Below, in pieces: positions 8,961 to 18,000 of a DNA stretch of 26,775 nucleotides. Made by a program: the position numbers and the translations under genes. The notes under the pieces are model-generated. The model did no database searches, was not told the origin of the DNA, and worked only from the letters and a program-made list of their open reading frames with translations. Positions within the stretch are counted from its first letter, which is position 1. The number at the start of each line of letters is the position of its first letter. Source of the DNA: Mesotaenium endlicherianum (Eukaryota > Streptophyta > Zygnematophyceae > Zygnematales > Mesotaeniaceae); assembly GCA_009602735.1 (NCBI GenBank), contig WELA01003670.1:28401-55175 (forward strand), in the 5' to 3' direction.

Positions 8961-9630
8961 TTAGGGGTAGTCCTGGAGGCATATTAAATACATCCGTGTA
9001 CTGAGCAACAATTTTTGCAGCAGTAGGGTGCTCCGGAGGGCTTACCTTTTTCTCAACCACTTCTTCAGGTTGAGGAGGTACCTCTCTTAGCAGCAGACAA
9101 AACATTCTGTCCTCCTTCTGGTTCCAACTTTTGACGAACTCCATTGCATTCAGCAACTTGCATCCTTCTGGAAGCCTCTTCTTTTCCTTCATTTGCCATC
9201 CACACAGGACAAGAGGAAGAGCACTGGTGGGTGCCAAGTCAGTCTGCCCATCACTGGCTCCTCTCACTTTAACTGTACCTCTGCTCCAACACACTTCAGC
9301 TTGATGTCTATTAAGCCAAGACCTGCCTAGCACGAGATCATAAAAGCCAGCGTTGAGTACCTCAAATGTAAGCGTTTCAGTTAGAACTGCAATGCCAGAA
9401 CCTAACTGGACCTCAATAGGCTTGGTTATAACTCCTCCCGGGATACTTGAGGCATCTCCAAGGAATATTTTTCTATTCCCTTGGGTGACAGTAGGCAGCC
9501 TTAGCCGCTTAACTAAGTCCTTGTGGATAAAAGTATGTGACGCCCCTCCGTCAACAAATGCCCTCACCTTCCTACCTGCAATCATGCAATGCAGTAGGAT
9601 AGGGGGGACTGTCTTTTTTGACTTTTGCAT
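8950..9630 (-). CDS. Chromovirus aspartic protease region
   Basis: This is the retropepsin-like protease that would cut the Gag-Pol polyprotein. The catalytic site reads FVDGGASHTFIHKDLV (D-G-G, a form I recall from plant chromoviruses in place of D-S/T-G). The second hallmark is DLVLGRSWLNRHQAEV. The C-terminal part leads into YTDVFNMPPGLP, the usual start of the RT linker. The frame opens at MQKSKKTVPPILLH. It differs from the frame upstream (9582-9776) and from the RT frame, so gag-pol is broken here as assembled. In relatives the protease is normally fused in one Gag-Pol frame. Confidence 0.85.
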   Translation of the reverse strand: MQKSKKTVPPILLHCMIAGRKVRAFVDGGASHTFIHKDLVKRLRLPTVTQGNRKIFLGDASSIPGGVITKPIEVQLGSGIAVLTETLTFEVLNAGFYDLVLGRSWLNRHQAEVCWSRGTVKVRGASDGQTDLAPTSALPLVLCGWQMKEKKRLPEGCKLLNAMEFVKSWNQKEDRMFCLLLREVPPQPEEVVEKKVSPPEHPTAAKIVAQYTDVFNMPPGLPLRGK

Positions 9631-9967
9631 TGTTCTCCTGACGTAGCGAAGAAATGTTGGACATCAGGTGGAACAAGAGCATCCAGAGTGTGCACTCTCT
9701 GGACGTCTATATTGCTGATGGTCTCCTTTATTCGGTTGTCAGGCATGCATAGTGAATCCAGTTCAGCAGGACCCATAATACCTGCTACGAGGGCAGCTAG
9801 TGACGACTCACTATCTCTAGCATCCTCATAGTCAGTAGACTGGATGACTGACTGTTGATGTCTTTTAAAGGCTGGTCTTTTCTCTCGACCTTAGGAAGGT
9901 GCTTGACTGGACACTGCTCTCTGAAGTGACCTGGCTGCTGGCAATGAAAGCAAATCGATTTTGCTCA
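9631..9967 (-). pseudogene. Gag C-terminus with CCHC zinc knuckle, cut off by a TGA
   Basis: Directly after the TGA at 9967-9965, the gag frame goes on with AKSI and then a perfect retroviral-type zinc knuckle, CFHCQQPGHFREQC (C-X2-C-X4-H-X4-C). This module binds element RNA for packaging. The frame then closes with a TAG near 9800. An overlapping frame (about 9860-9600) reads STDYEDARDSESSLAALVAG and onward to the protease start. The knuckle itself is intact, so the stop just before it is either a recent mutation or a translational control point. Confidence 0.75.
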
Positions 9968-11059
9968 GGCTGGTCTCGGCTTAGTCCTACCACCACCCCT
10001 TCCATAGCCGCCTCGAGAGGGACCACCTCTACCTCTAGACTGTATGGCATTATATTCATACTCATATCCATCACCCTGATCATCCTCAGCCTGGTCTCCT
10101 TCAATTGCATTGTAGGAACCGTGGGGCTTTTTGACAATCTTAGACACCAAAGCGTTACTCTGGCNNNNNNNNNNNNNNNNNNNNNNNNNNNNNNNNNNNN
10201 NNNNNNNNNNNNNNNNNNNNNNNNNNNNNNNNNNNNNNNNNNNNNNNNNNNNNNNNNNNNNNNNNNNNNNNNNNNNNNNNNNNNNNNNNNNNNNNNNNNN
10301 NNNNNNNNNNNNNNNNNNNNNNNNNNNNNNNNNNNNNNNNNNNNNNNNNNNNNNNNNNNNNNNNNNNNNNNNNNNNNNNNNNNNNNNNNNNNNNNNNNNN
10401 NNNNNNNNNNNNNNNNNNNNNNNNNNNNNNNNNNNNNNNNNNNNNNNNNNNNNNNNNNNNNNNNNNNNNNNNNNNNNNNNNNNNNNNNNNNNNNNNNNNN
10501 NNNNNNNNNNNNNNNNNNNNNNNNNNNNNNNNNNNNNNNNNNNNNNNNNNNNNNNNNNNNNNNNNNNNNNNNNNNNNNNNNNNNNNNNNNNNNNNNNNNN
10601 NNNNNNNNNNNNNNNNNNNNNNNNNNNNNNNNNNNNNNNNNNNNNNNNNNNNNNNNNNNNNNNNNNNNNNNNNNNNNNNNNNNNNNNNNNNNNNNNNNNN
10701 NNNNNNNNNNNNNNNNNNNNNNNNNNNNNNNNNNNNNNNNNNNNNNNNNNNNNNNNNNNNNNNNNNNNNNNNNNNNNNNNNNNNNNNNNNNNNNNNNNNN
10801 NNNNNNNNNNNNNNNNATCTTCAGCGGCCTTTGCTAATTGTTCAGCTTCTAGTCTGGCTCTCTCCTCCTCAGCTTGCTGTGCTGCGACTGCGGCAATTGC
10901 AGCTGCCTCATCTGCAGCCTCCCTAGCTGCAGTATCTGCTACTGCTTCAAAATAGGTACGGTTGCCCGCTACATGGCTTTCCGCCTGGTTTTCGACATTC
11001 TCGTTATCCTGGTTCTCCATGTCTCGGGAGTTGCTAGTTTGAGACCTTGTCCTTACCAT
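9965..11059 (-). CDS. gag: Chromovirus Gag (capsid), interrupted by assembly gap
   Basis: It begins MVRTRSQTSNSRDMENQ, 22 bases after the primer site, and continues with an Ala/Glu-rich helical segment (AADEAAAIAAVAAQQAEEE). The capsid core lies in the 652-N gap and cannot be read. After the gap come an acidic stretch and an Arg/Gly-rich basic segment (SRGRGGPSRGGYGRGGG). A TGA then precedes the zinc knuckle in the same frame. An Arg/Gly-rich region followed by CCHC is the normal Gag C-terminus and binds RNA. The ATG is followed by GTAAGG, a good splice-donor match, so the start codon overlaps a possible donor. Confidence 0.8.
   Translation of the reverse strand: MVRTRSQTSNSRDMENQDNENVENQAESHVAGNRTYFEAVADTAAREAADEAAAIAAVAAQQAEEERARLEAEQLAKAAEDXXXXXXXXXXXXXXXXXXXXXXXXXXXXXXXXXXXXXXXXXXXXXXXXXXXXXXXXXXXXXXXXXXXXXXXXXXXXXXXXXXXXXXXXXXXXXXXXXXXXXXXXXXXXXXXXXXXXXXXXXXXXXXXXXXXXXXXXXXXXXXXXXXXXXXXXXXXXXXXXXXXXXXXXXXXXXXXXXXXXXXXXXXXXXXXXXXXXXXXXXXXXXXXXXXXXXXXXXXQSNALVSKIVKKPHGSYNAIEGDQAEDDQGDGYEYEYNAIQSRGRGGPSRGGYGRGGGRTKPRPA
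10165..10816. other. Assembly gap (652 Ns)
   Basis: A run of N within gag. Its true length is unknown. The gag frame is open on both sides and stays in phase across the stated length, which may be coincidence. Confidence 0.99.
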
Positions 11060-11080
11060 ACAAAGAAGACTGTGATAACT

Positions 11081-11092
11081 GCTCCGATACCA
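11081..11092 (-). other. Primer binding site (initiator tRNA-Met)
   Basis: On the - strand TGGTATCGGAGC lies one base after the 5' LTR end. It matches the complement of the 3' end of plant initiator tRNA-Met (TGGTATCAGAGC) with one mismatch, the usual minus-strand primer site of plant LTR elements. Confidence 0.85.
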
Positions 11093-11093
11093 C

Positions 11094-11814
11094 TGAAATG
11101 AATCGACTTACCAAATAGGCGATTAACAATTAATAAAGATCTTTATATCAGCAAGTAATCTTTATGGTACTTTCCGTCAACTGTTTAACGGCAAAAGGAC
11201 AACGCACTAGCTGTGAATAATACTTGTCAGTCAAATGAGAGTAAACTAGCATTAATAATGCAAATCAGTAAACTCATACATAAGCAAGGTTAGAAGATAG
11301 TGCGTATCACTGGCTTCTCGCCTTGGATTCAGATCGCTCTCAGTAAGCTGTACAAGAGAGTTGGCCTCGTTTCCGAATGCCGAACTCGAGAGCAATGCCT
11401 AGCATATGTACATGGAATGAGTTTACTGTTCAACGGTCAGTGCGATGGCACCGCCTACCCGGGAGTTAACCACGTTGGTAGGACCTCGGTTAACCAAATC
11501 CACCGCCATCTCCCATCATCCCGAATCGCCATCCATCATAGGGATGTCATCTGGCCATTCATCTAGCACACCACACTTAGATGCATATCTAGGCAGTTCG
11601 CTGCTACCGAGTACGGAAGTCAGCTGGCTGTCAAAGAATGTGTCAGCAAGCTGACTTAAGGTGACCTCAGCTTGCTACTTCGGGCCGAGTCATTAAATTG
11701 ATATTAAATATAAAGTCCAGCAGATTGATCATTAACTAGAGTTCAGCAGGCTGAACTTATTTAACTATATTATTTAAATGAATATTATGTCAACCAATAT
11801 AGTGATTCATTACA
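11094..11814 (-). mobile_element. 5' LTR of chromovirus copy 2 (complete, 721 bp)
   Basis: On the - strand it runs from TGTAATGAATC (11814) to GATTCATTTCA (11094). These are near-perfect terminal inverted repeats with TG...CA ends, followed by one base and the primer site. It is the only complete LTR of the family in the window and serves to measure the truncated ones. The promoter-side third is AT-rich and holds a cluster of TCAGC/GCTGA dyads. Several small open frames inside it recur in every LTR copy and have no protein-like character. Confidence 0.9.
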
Positions 11815-11819
11815 ATCAT

Positions 11820-12123
11820 CCCAATCATCCCAAATCGCCATCCATCATAGGGATGTCATCTGGCCATTCATCTAGCATAACACACTTAGATGCATATCGA
11901 GGCAGTTCGCTGCTACCGAGTACGGAAGTCAGCTGGCTGTCAAAGAATGTGTCAGCAAGCTGACTTAAGGTGACCTCAGCCTGCTACTTCGGGCCGAGTC
12001 ATTAAACTGATATTTAATATAAAGTCCAGCAGACTGATCATTAACTAGAGTTCAGCAGGCTAAACTTATTTAACTATATTATTTAAATGAATATTATGTC
12101 AACCAATATAGTGATTCATTACA
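11820..12123 (-). mobile_element. Older LTR fragment of the same chromovirus family
   Basis: This is about 304 bp of LTR in the same orientation, ending at its own start TGTAATGAATC on the - strand (12123) and abutting the complete LTR at 11814. It corresponds to the first 40 percent of the LTR, with a few differences from its neighbour. A complete LTR beginning exactly inside another LTR is best explained by copy 2 inserting into an older member. Recombination at the repeated ATCATCCC motif (11815-11830) is an alternative. Confidence 0.8.
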
Positions 12124-12233
12124 AAGGAGCCACCTGGTCTCAATTATGTCCGTCATTTGCAGTTGTTTATACCATGCATAATCCGATGCATCTTCCCAGT
12201 CCTGCTCAGTCTTTGCAAGTAAAGTCTATTTGA

Positions 12234-12933
12234 GAAACAGCTAGCAAAACTCTTGCTAGACCTAACACAAAACAACCTCTAGCACCTGAATTTGTAGGTC
12301 AAATTTTGCAATTGTATGCCTATCCTGGAGCTCCCCCTAGAGAGTTGATGAAAGCTGCAACTTTCCTATTTAGACATGACATCAATTCAAATTGAGGACA
12401 TTACAGTGGAGGGTGAGGAAATTATTCAAGCACTACATCTGCTCATACCTCAAGCCAAAAATGACCAAGCAGAAAAAGGGTAGAATTGCTTCCTTGCATG
12501 GGACTAGAAAATTATGGTGTCCAGTGGAGATTTTTGTAGGCTACTTACTGAGATTAAGAACTACCGAGAGGAAGGACCTCTAATACAATCTTTGGACAGG
12601 AAGGAAGAGCTGTCAAGAAAAGCACCTGCTTATATTACAGTCAGAAATTGGTGTGCAGAGATGCTGAAGAGTGTGAATCTAGATATTAAGGAATTTGGAA
12701 CTTACTCTCTAAGGAAAGTTGCAACTTTTGCAGCTGCAAATTTGGGAGTCCCAGATAGAACCTTTAAGTTCATGGGAGGTTGGAAGTCAGATGAGGCCAA
12801 GGAAAAGTATATAGTTGAGTCAAATAGCAACATCAAACAAGCTACTCTCCAAATTGCTATTTCAGACCAGGGAGAGGTATCAGCCTACTCACAAAACCAG
12901 CTACCAGCAGCTTTCAAGAAGAAGAGAAGCTGA
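12234..12933 (+). pseudogene. Tyrosine recombinase of DIRS/Ngaro/Crypton type (frameshifted relic)
   Basis: The fold is spread over three frames. The first (12234 to a TGA near 12393) has KQPLAPEFVGQILQLY and LMKAATFLFRHD, like the start of the catalytic domain. The second has LLIPQAKNDQAEKG, matching the IP-K-S-K-T-D-Q strand, then a TAG. A third keeps the CPVEIFVGYLL segment. From 12514 a long open frame gives APAYITVRNWCAEML, TYSLRKVATFAAANLGVPD, KFMGGWKSDEAKEKYI and a tail ending at the TGA 12931-12933. The HxxR box is YSLR (Arg kept, His replaced by Tyr), the late H/W position is the Trp of GGWKS, and the candidate nucleophile is the Tyr of EKYI. Such enzymes move YR retrotransposons or Crypton DNA elements. 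No accompanying RT is present in the window. Confidence 0.75.
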
Positions 12934-13083
12934 CGAAGTTAATTTTTTCTGACCAGCACTTCTTAGCTCTACAAAGCTTCTTAGCTCTACAGAAGCTTGA
13001 GACTCTTGCATTTCAATTTTCTCCCTAACCTGTGCATATATTTCCTAAGCCACCACATATATGTGCTCTATTTCATTGCAAAA
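12934..13083. other. Flank of the recombinase relic, no gene
   Basis: AT-rich. CTTCTTAGCTCTACA occurs twice, 18 bases apart (12959 and 12977). No coding potential is visible. Confidence 0.5.
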
Positions 13084-13174
13084 TTCTACTCCTATTCTTC
13101 CCTACTTCAGATTCAAAGCCTTTTCCCATATTCTATTATTATATTATCACAAATGCATATATGAATATGTCAAA
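13084..13174 (+). repeat. Direct repeat, copy A (about 91 bp)
   Basis: It is repeated at 13576-13668 with about 90 percent identity by eye and a 2-base length difference. Both start TTCTACTCCTATTCTTC and end near GTCAAA, so the borders look defined. Being downstream of the recombinase relic, they could be the paired repeats of a split-direct-repeat (Ngaro/PAT-like) element, or the short LTRs of a small retroelement. Confidence 0.7.
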
Positions 13175-13252
13175 TATGTAAGTTTTGGGACATATCGACA
13201 GTTACCCCAAAACAAGAGATTTGACATATGAGATATATGCATAATATTATGC
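13155..13252. repeat. Nested palindromes between the direct repeats
   Basis: An imperfect inverted repeat has arms at 13155-13175 and 13219-13240, containing the exact pair ATATGTCAAAT/ATTTGACATAT. A second perfect pair sits inside it, GTTTTGGG (13182-13189) and CCCAAAAC (13206-13213). It is followed at once by the perfect palindrome GCATAATATTATGC (13239-13252) and a GC-rich dyad around 13253-13273. Together they could fold into one long stem. Confidence 0.7.
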
Positions 13253-13575
13253 GCGAGCGAATTTCCCGCGCTCATTAATGACTAACACTTAAAAGCCAAA
13301 CTTGAATGCTGAAGCTTCAATACATAACTGAAGGAACACGTTCATTTTCCTTTAAAGCAGTGCAGAACACTAGTCACTGCTACCTAGATCCCACCCACCC
13401 ACCCACTAAAAGAATAGAATAAATAGGTGCATAATATCAATATGAGTAAAGGACAATTGCTAGGAGTAAGTACACGGGACGATAAGTATATATGCTATCG
13501 TGTAATAGAATCTTCATACAATTACATTTATTGGAATAAGGTATAGAATAATAAGAGGAGATAAAAGTAGCAGAT

Positions 13576-13668
13576 TTCTACTCCTATTCTTCACTACTTC
13601 GAATGTAAAGTCTTTTCTTATATTCTATAATTATATTATCACAAATGCATATATGAATATATGTCAAA
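13576..13668 (+). repeat. Direct repeat, copy B (about 93 bp)
   Basis: Second copy of the repeat at 13084-13174, with the starts 492 bases apart. It shares the run ending in GCATATATGAATAT but lacks the second palindrome arm that follows copy A. Confidence 0.7.
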
Positions 13669-13712
13669 AATCATTGAATATCATCAACACAATTTAATTC
13701 ACCGACACGTCA

Positions 13713-13880
13713 AAAATTTGACGCGAACCTAGAAACGCTGCATGTACGCCAGAATGCGCCAGAATGTCAACTCGAACCAAGAAGGGGTGGTACGGCTAAC
13801 GGAACCAAGAAACAGTATGACGCCAAAAGTTCAACCGAACCAAGCCACATCAGTACGCCAAGACTCGACAGGAACCAGAA
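13713..13880 (+). repeat. Degenerate tandem repeat (GAACCAAGA...ACGCCA units)
   Basis: About five units, each starting CGAACC or GGAACC and most carrying ACGCCA some 20 bases later, spaced about 25-50 bases apart. The units are strongly diverged. Two tandem TACGCCAGAATG/GCGCCAGAATG blocks lie in the first unit. No function is suggested. Confidence 0.45.
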
Positions 13881-15087
13881 AACAAATGTTATAACATGGA
13901 TCAACATGGATGGCTCAAGCAAACATTGTGCGCAGCTTTACGGCACTTAATGAACAAATAAAGTCATGTAACATTCTATCCTGTTGAAATTTTAGGTCAT
14001 ACAATTTATAAGGTGGTCACCACTTGATGAAACGTTTCAATCATTGCGGCCAATTAAACTCGGCGTGAATGTGAGTTTGTTTATGTAGGTTGAAAACGAC
14101 TTGAACGGTGTGAAAAAATTCCCGCATTGCACCTTGTTACATTGAGCTTTAGATTTCATAGACAACCATTTGAAGCAAACTGATCTTTGGTGTAGTTCCT
14201 AATCAGGTGCACATCAACTCAAGTTCTCTCGGCATTATGCCCATGGTATTTTTTGTGGGTGAACAAATGCCTCGCGACAGACAAATATCGCTTTCATTGA
14301 TAGAGGAATATAGTTTGCAAAAAGGTACACACTCATCATGACCTATTGCTGTCTTATTTGAGAAAGGAAGAAAGAAGATCTGTAGCATTGCAAGTGTGCC
14401 CCAATGACAACATGTTGGCACCCAAGCCGAGTGCGTATGTGCATCAAACTAGTATTCATCTTCTGTGAAGATGATTTGAGGCCATAGACTTGGCAGGCAA
14501 TGGGTGCACGAAGAGCGAGTCAGATGCTCCACCTGTATTCCCCTTGCTTGTTTGGGCTAGCCTTGGGCAGTCTTCTACGCAAATGGAGAAGTGGTCAACT
14601 TGGAGTCCGTACAAGGGGCCATGTATACAGTATAATTTGCAGTAGTTATGCAATGCTTAATTGCTTCACCTTGTCAGACTAACATGTACTACTTTCAAAC
14701 ACGTTGGTGTGAGTGCCACTGCCCCGGTAGCTTAAAGCACACTGGCTTTCTTGCCAACCCGCTAGCAAATTCAAGAGCCCCCTCACCAGTAATCACAATA
14801 AATACGGCCGAAAGCACTGCGTCTAGGAAATCTGACCGAGGTGCAGATCTAATAGTTTCCAGCTCAACTATACTCATTGATACTACACTTATCGTCTTGC
14901 TGGTGGAGAGAAAAGGCCCACGGCTTGGACATGCGCTACGAATACTAGAGGAGCTGCAGGCACTCATTTCCTCTAGGCGGAAATAGATTATGGTACAACC
15001 TACTTGAGGGGAAAGAGTGGTGATGCACTGGACACATGGCACAATCCGAGGGAGCACTTCATGATGCACCCGCGACCGGCACTGCGT
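13881..15087. other. Intergenic, no recognisable gene
   Basis: I see no domain, RNA gene or clear repeat here. Short open frames on both strands (for instance 14203-14421 - and 14695-15069 -) have no recognisable motifs. The last few hundred bases should include the 3' untranslated region of the GRDP-like gene, which ends at 15088 on the - strand. Base composition rises from AT-rich to GC-rich toward the right. Confidence 0.5.
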
Positions 15088-18000
15088 TCAAAAGTCCCAG
15101 ATGCTTCTGGAGCTAGCTCCGCATCCCCCAGCTCCGCAGTTTCCGGCCCCCTCGTTCCACTTCAGGGGGCTGGCCTTCCACCACCGATGGTTAATAGTGC
15201 TGCTCCCCACGCCACTCCCTTGAAGCCCCGGGGCAGAGTCGCCCTCCTCTGCACTGGCCAGGTGAGAGTCAGCTTCACACAAGTCCCCCTCCTCGGCCTC
15301 GTCCTCGACGGACAAGCCGGTATAAGAGGCGCCCACCGACGACGCCCGGCTCTTCGCCGGAATTTTTGCCCCGTCGGCTTGCAGTGTGATAGACTCGCGG
15401 TCCACGTCAGAGTCCCCCTGTGCGCCAAACAGGGGCTGGAACCCCGTGTTACGGTCAACGGCACCCACCATGTTCTGGACGGCTTCCGAGACGGTGACGC
15501 AAAGGAGGAGCGCGAGCAGCACCGACTCCTGTGGGTCGACCTCGACGGCAGAGCCAATCCAGCTGACGAGCGCCGTGGCCCGCCCCTCCGGCCGCCGGTG
15601 CGAGTAGCGCACGAGCGTGAGGAAGCCGTGCTCCTCCTCCGCCGACGCGCCCGAGACTCGGTACTCCAGGTGGCGCCCCACCAGCACTCGCATCTGCCCC
15701 CCCAGGCAGGCACCAAAACACGACATGTGTCACGTATTAAAAAGTAAAACTCTGCTTACACAATGCATGTCATCTGACTGACTGGAGTTCTACACACAAG
15801 GCCGGGCCCAGCTCCTGCGCGGGGCACGAGCAGCGTAGCTTGGTGGCTTTAGCTCCTTAGAGTAGAGGGCTTCGAATAGAAGAGGTCAGCATTTGTGGCA
15901 ACAGCAGCGGCAGCAGCAAGAATGAATGTGTGCGCTTGTGCGAGTACACGTCGGTTGCTCGTAGAATCGCCAGTCACTAATTAGAGGCGTAAACAACCTA
16001 GCCTCCACGTCCACAGCTTAGGAGTGGCACAGGGCTGTCCCCTGCCCAGACAACACCCTGCAGGCTAGGGGTGAGTGCCTTCTCGCCATCCCGGCATGGG
16101 CGCCCGGCAGAAGAGCTGCTTGCAGGGGCAGCCCTGCCAGGCCCCATGCAGGCGGCGTCGGGGCTATGAGTCTTACGGGAAGGCTCTTTTCCTGGCTCAG
16201 CGCCACAGTCAGCGTCGGCTCCCACGGGATGCGGTGCTTGTCGCGCCCCACCTTCAGCCGGGCCACCTCGCCGCAGCCCAGGAAGAAGAAGTTCTGCTCC
16301 GACGCAAAGTCCGGCGAGGGCTGCGGCACCGCCTGAGCCAGCACGCGCCCCAGGGCCATGCCAATGCGCGACTCAGCCGAGTCGTCGATGCTGGTGAGGT
16401 ACGTCCAGCCGCTGGCGTGCACCAGAACGACCTGCTCCCGCGGCGACACCGCCTCCGGCCTCTCCTGCGAGGTCCACACCCCCGATGCTATCCTGCGCAT
16501 GTGCACACGGCAAGCGGCGCCCCCAAACCACACCAGGGGAATATGGTCAGCGCTTGCTTGCAGTGCGCGCCGGTGCTGGCCTGCCCTGGCTTTGGTACCT
16601 AAGGGCATCTCTGAGCCGGGGCGAATCAGTAGTGAGACAAACGCACGGGTACGACAGAGCCAAGGTAATTGCGCGCTCAATCTGCGTCAAGTAGTTCATA
16701 GACGGACTGCGCACTCACCACATGCTATAACCTGACGGGCAGGGGCAGAGCCCGCGCACGCTTCACGTGTGGCGGAAGTCAGAAACAAGGTGCGCGCATG
16801 CTTGCCGCGCGCAAAGTAGTCAGAGACACCACGCGCTACGCGCGAAGACAGGGAGGCGTGCGCGCGCCCTTACCGCGTGCGCACGACAAAGACCTCCTCG
16901 TTGGTGTGGTCCAGCACGGTGCGCGCCGCCCAGCGGCCGGGCTGCGGCCGAAACTCGCGCTCCATGACCATCTCGGGCGAGATCATGGCGCCCGTGTCGT
17001 CCGTGGGCCGCGCAAAGCGCGTGCGCAGCAGGTACGGCGCCGCCTCGGGCGGCGTCCCGGACACCACCACCCGCAAAGTGCACCCCGCCGCTCCCGCCCC
17101 CGCGCCCNGGACAGAGACGACAGCTGCGGCCACCAGCCGCTCTGGAGGGGCAGGCTGGCGTCGAGCACGAGGCCGGGCTGGCGGAGCACGTGCTCCCAGC
17201 GCACACAGGCGGAGCCCACGCGCCTGGGCCCCAGCAGGAGGCCCAGCAGGGGCGCCCTGGAGCGCTGCGCCCAGAGCTCCAGCAGGAGGCCCTCCGTGGC
17301 CGCCTCGCACTCCAGCCACCACGCCTGGCGCCACGCGGGCAGCGGCCAGCCGCGCGCGAAGGGGATGGGGCGCGTGGCCACGGAGAGGCCGCGCGCCTTG
17401 GCCAGCGTCTGGACGCGCACAAACAGCGCGTCCGGCGAGCGCGCTGCCATGGCCGTCAGCCCCCACACCGTCACGTGCACCTGCGCGCTCCCCCAGCGCC
17501 GACCCCACCTCCTCCAATGAGAGAGGGCTATGTTTTGGGTTTTAGAGTGTACAGTTTGAAGCAGGACATACACTGGGTATACCCACCACCGCCGCCACAA
17601 CCCCACACCTCCGCCAAAAGGAAGCCAGGCGCAGGGTTTGAGGCTCAGAGCGTAACATGCACCTCCATCACCCACCAGCCAGGGATTGTGATGTTCACAT
17701 TTAGGGTTCAGGGTGTGGGGTGCGCCTGCCAACAGTGAGGAGAGCGTACTCATGCGCCTGCAGGTGCCCGCCAGGAGTTGCCAGCCTACAAGGTGCCTGC
17801 CCACACAAGCAAGGCGTGCACAAACCGACCTGCATGACGGTGCGCCGCTCCAGCTGGAGGTCCTGGTTGACGTCCAAATGGCGCAACCTCTCGCTCTCGC
17901 CCAGCGACGGCAGCAGAGTCGGGTGGATAAAGCAGTCGGCGTCCGCTCCCTCCCCCCCCGGCAGGAGGGGCAGGGGGGGCGGGGTCAGCAGAGCGCCCGC

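Larger units (their letters stand above)
3569..11814 (-). mobile_element. Ty3/gypsy chromovirus, copy 2 (near full length, about 8.2 kb)
   Basis: Order on the - strand: 5' LTR (11814-11094), initiator-tRNA-Met primer site (11092-11081), gag (from 11059, with an N gap), zinc knuckle, protease, reverse transcriptase, RNase H, integrase with GPY/F and chromodomain (ending 6057), a conserved noncoding stretch, a third ORF (5732-4057), polypurine tract and a cut 3' LTR. PR-RT-RH-IN order plus the chromodomain define the chromovirus branch of Ty3/gypsy. Gag-pol is interrupted by at least two stops and about four frame changes, so this copy is probably non-autonomous, although some breaks may be assembly errors. 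Confidence 0.93.

Noticed and set aside
9899..10955. Long + strand frames through the N gap
   Set aside because: They owe their length to Ns and are antisense to gag.
13640..13900. CRISPR-like array
   Set aside because: The units are strongly diverged and unevenly spaced in a eukaryotic nuclear context; it is a degenerate tandem repeat.
14203..15069. Small open frames (14203-14421 -, 14456-14653 -, 14648-14986 +, 14695-15069 -)
   Set aside because: No motif, no consistent splice signals and overlapping antisense frames; probably chance and 3' UTR sequence.
15162..17545. Many long open frames on both strands in the GC-rich region 15.1-19.9 kb
   Set aside because: They are frame shadows of the GRDP exons produced by high GC content. 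The phased GT-AG exon chain explains the region.
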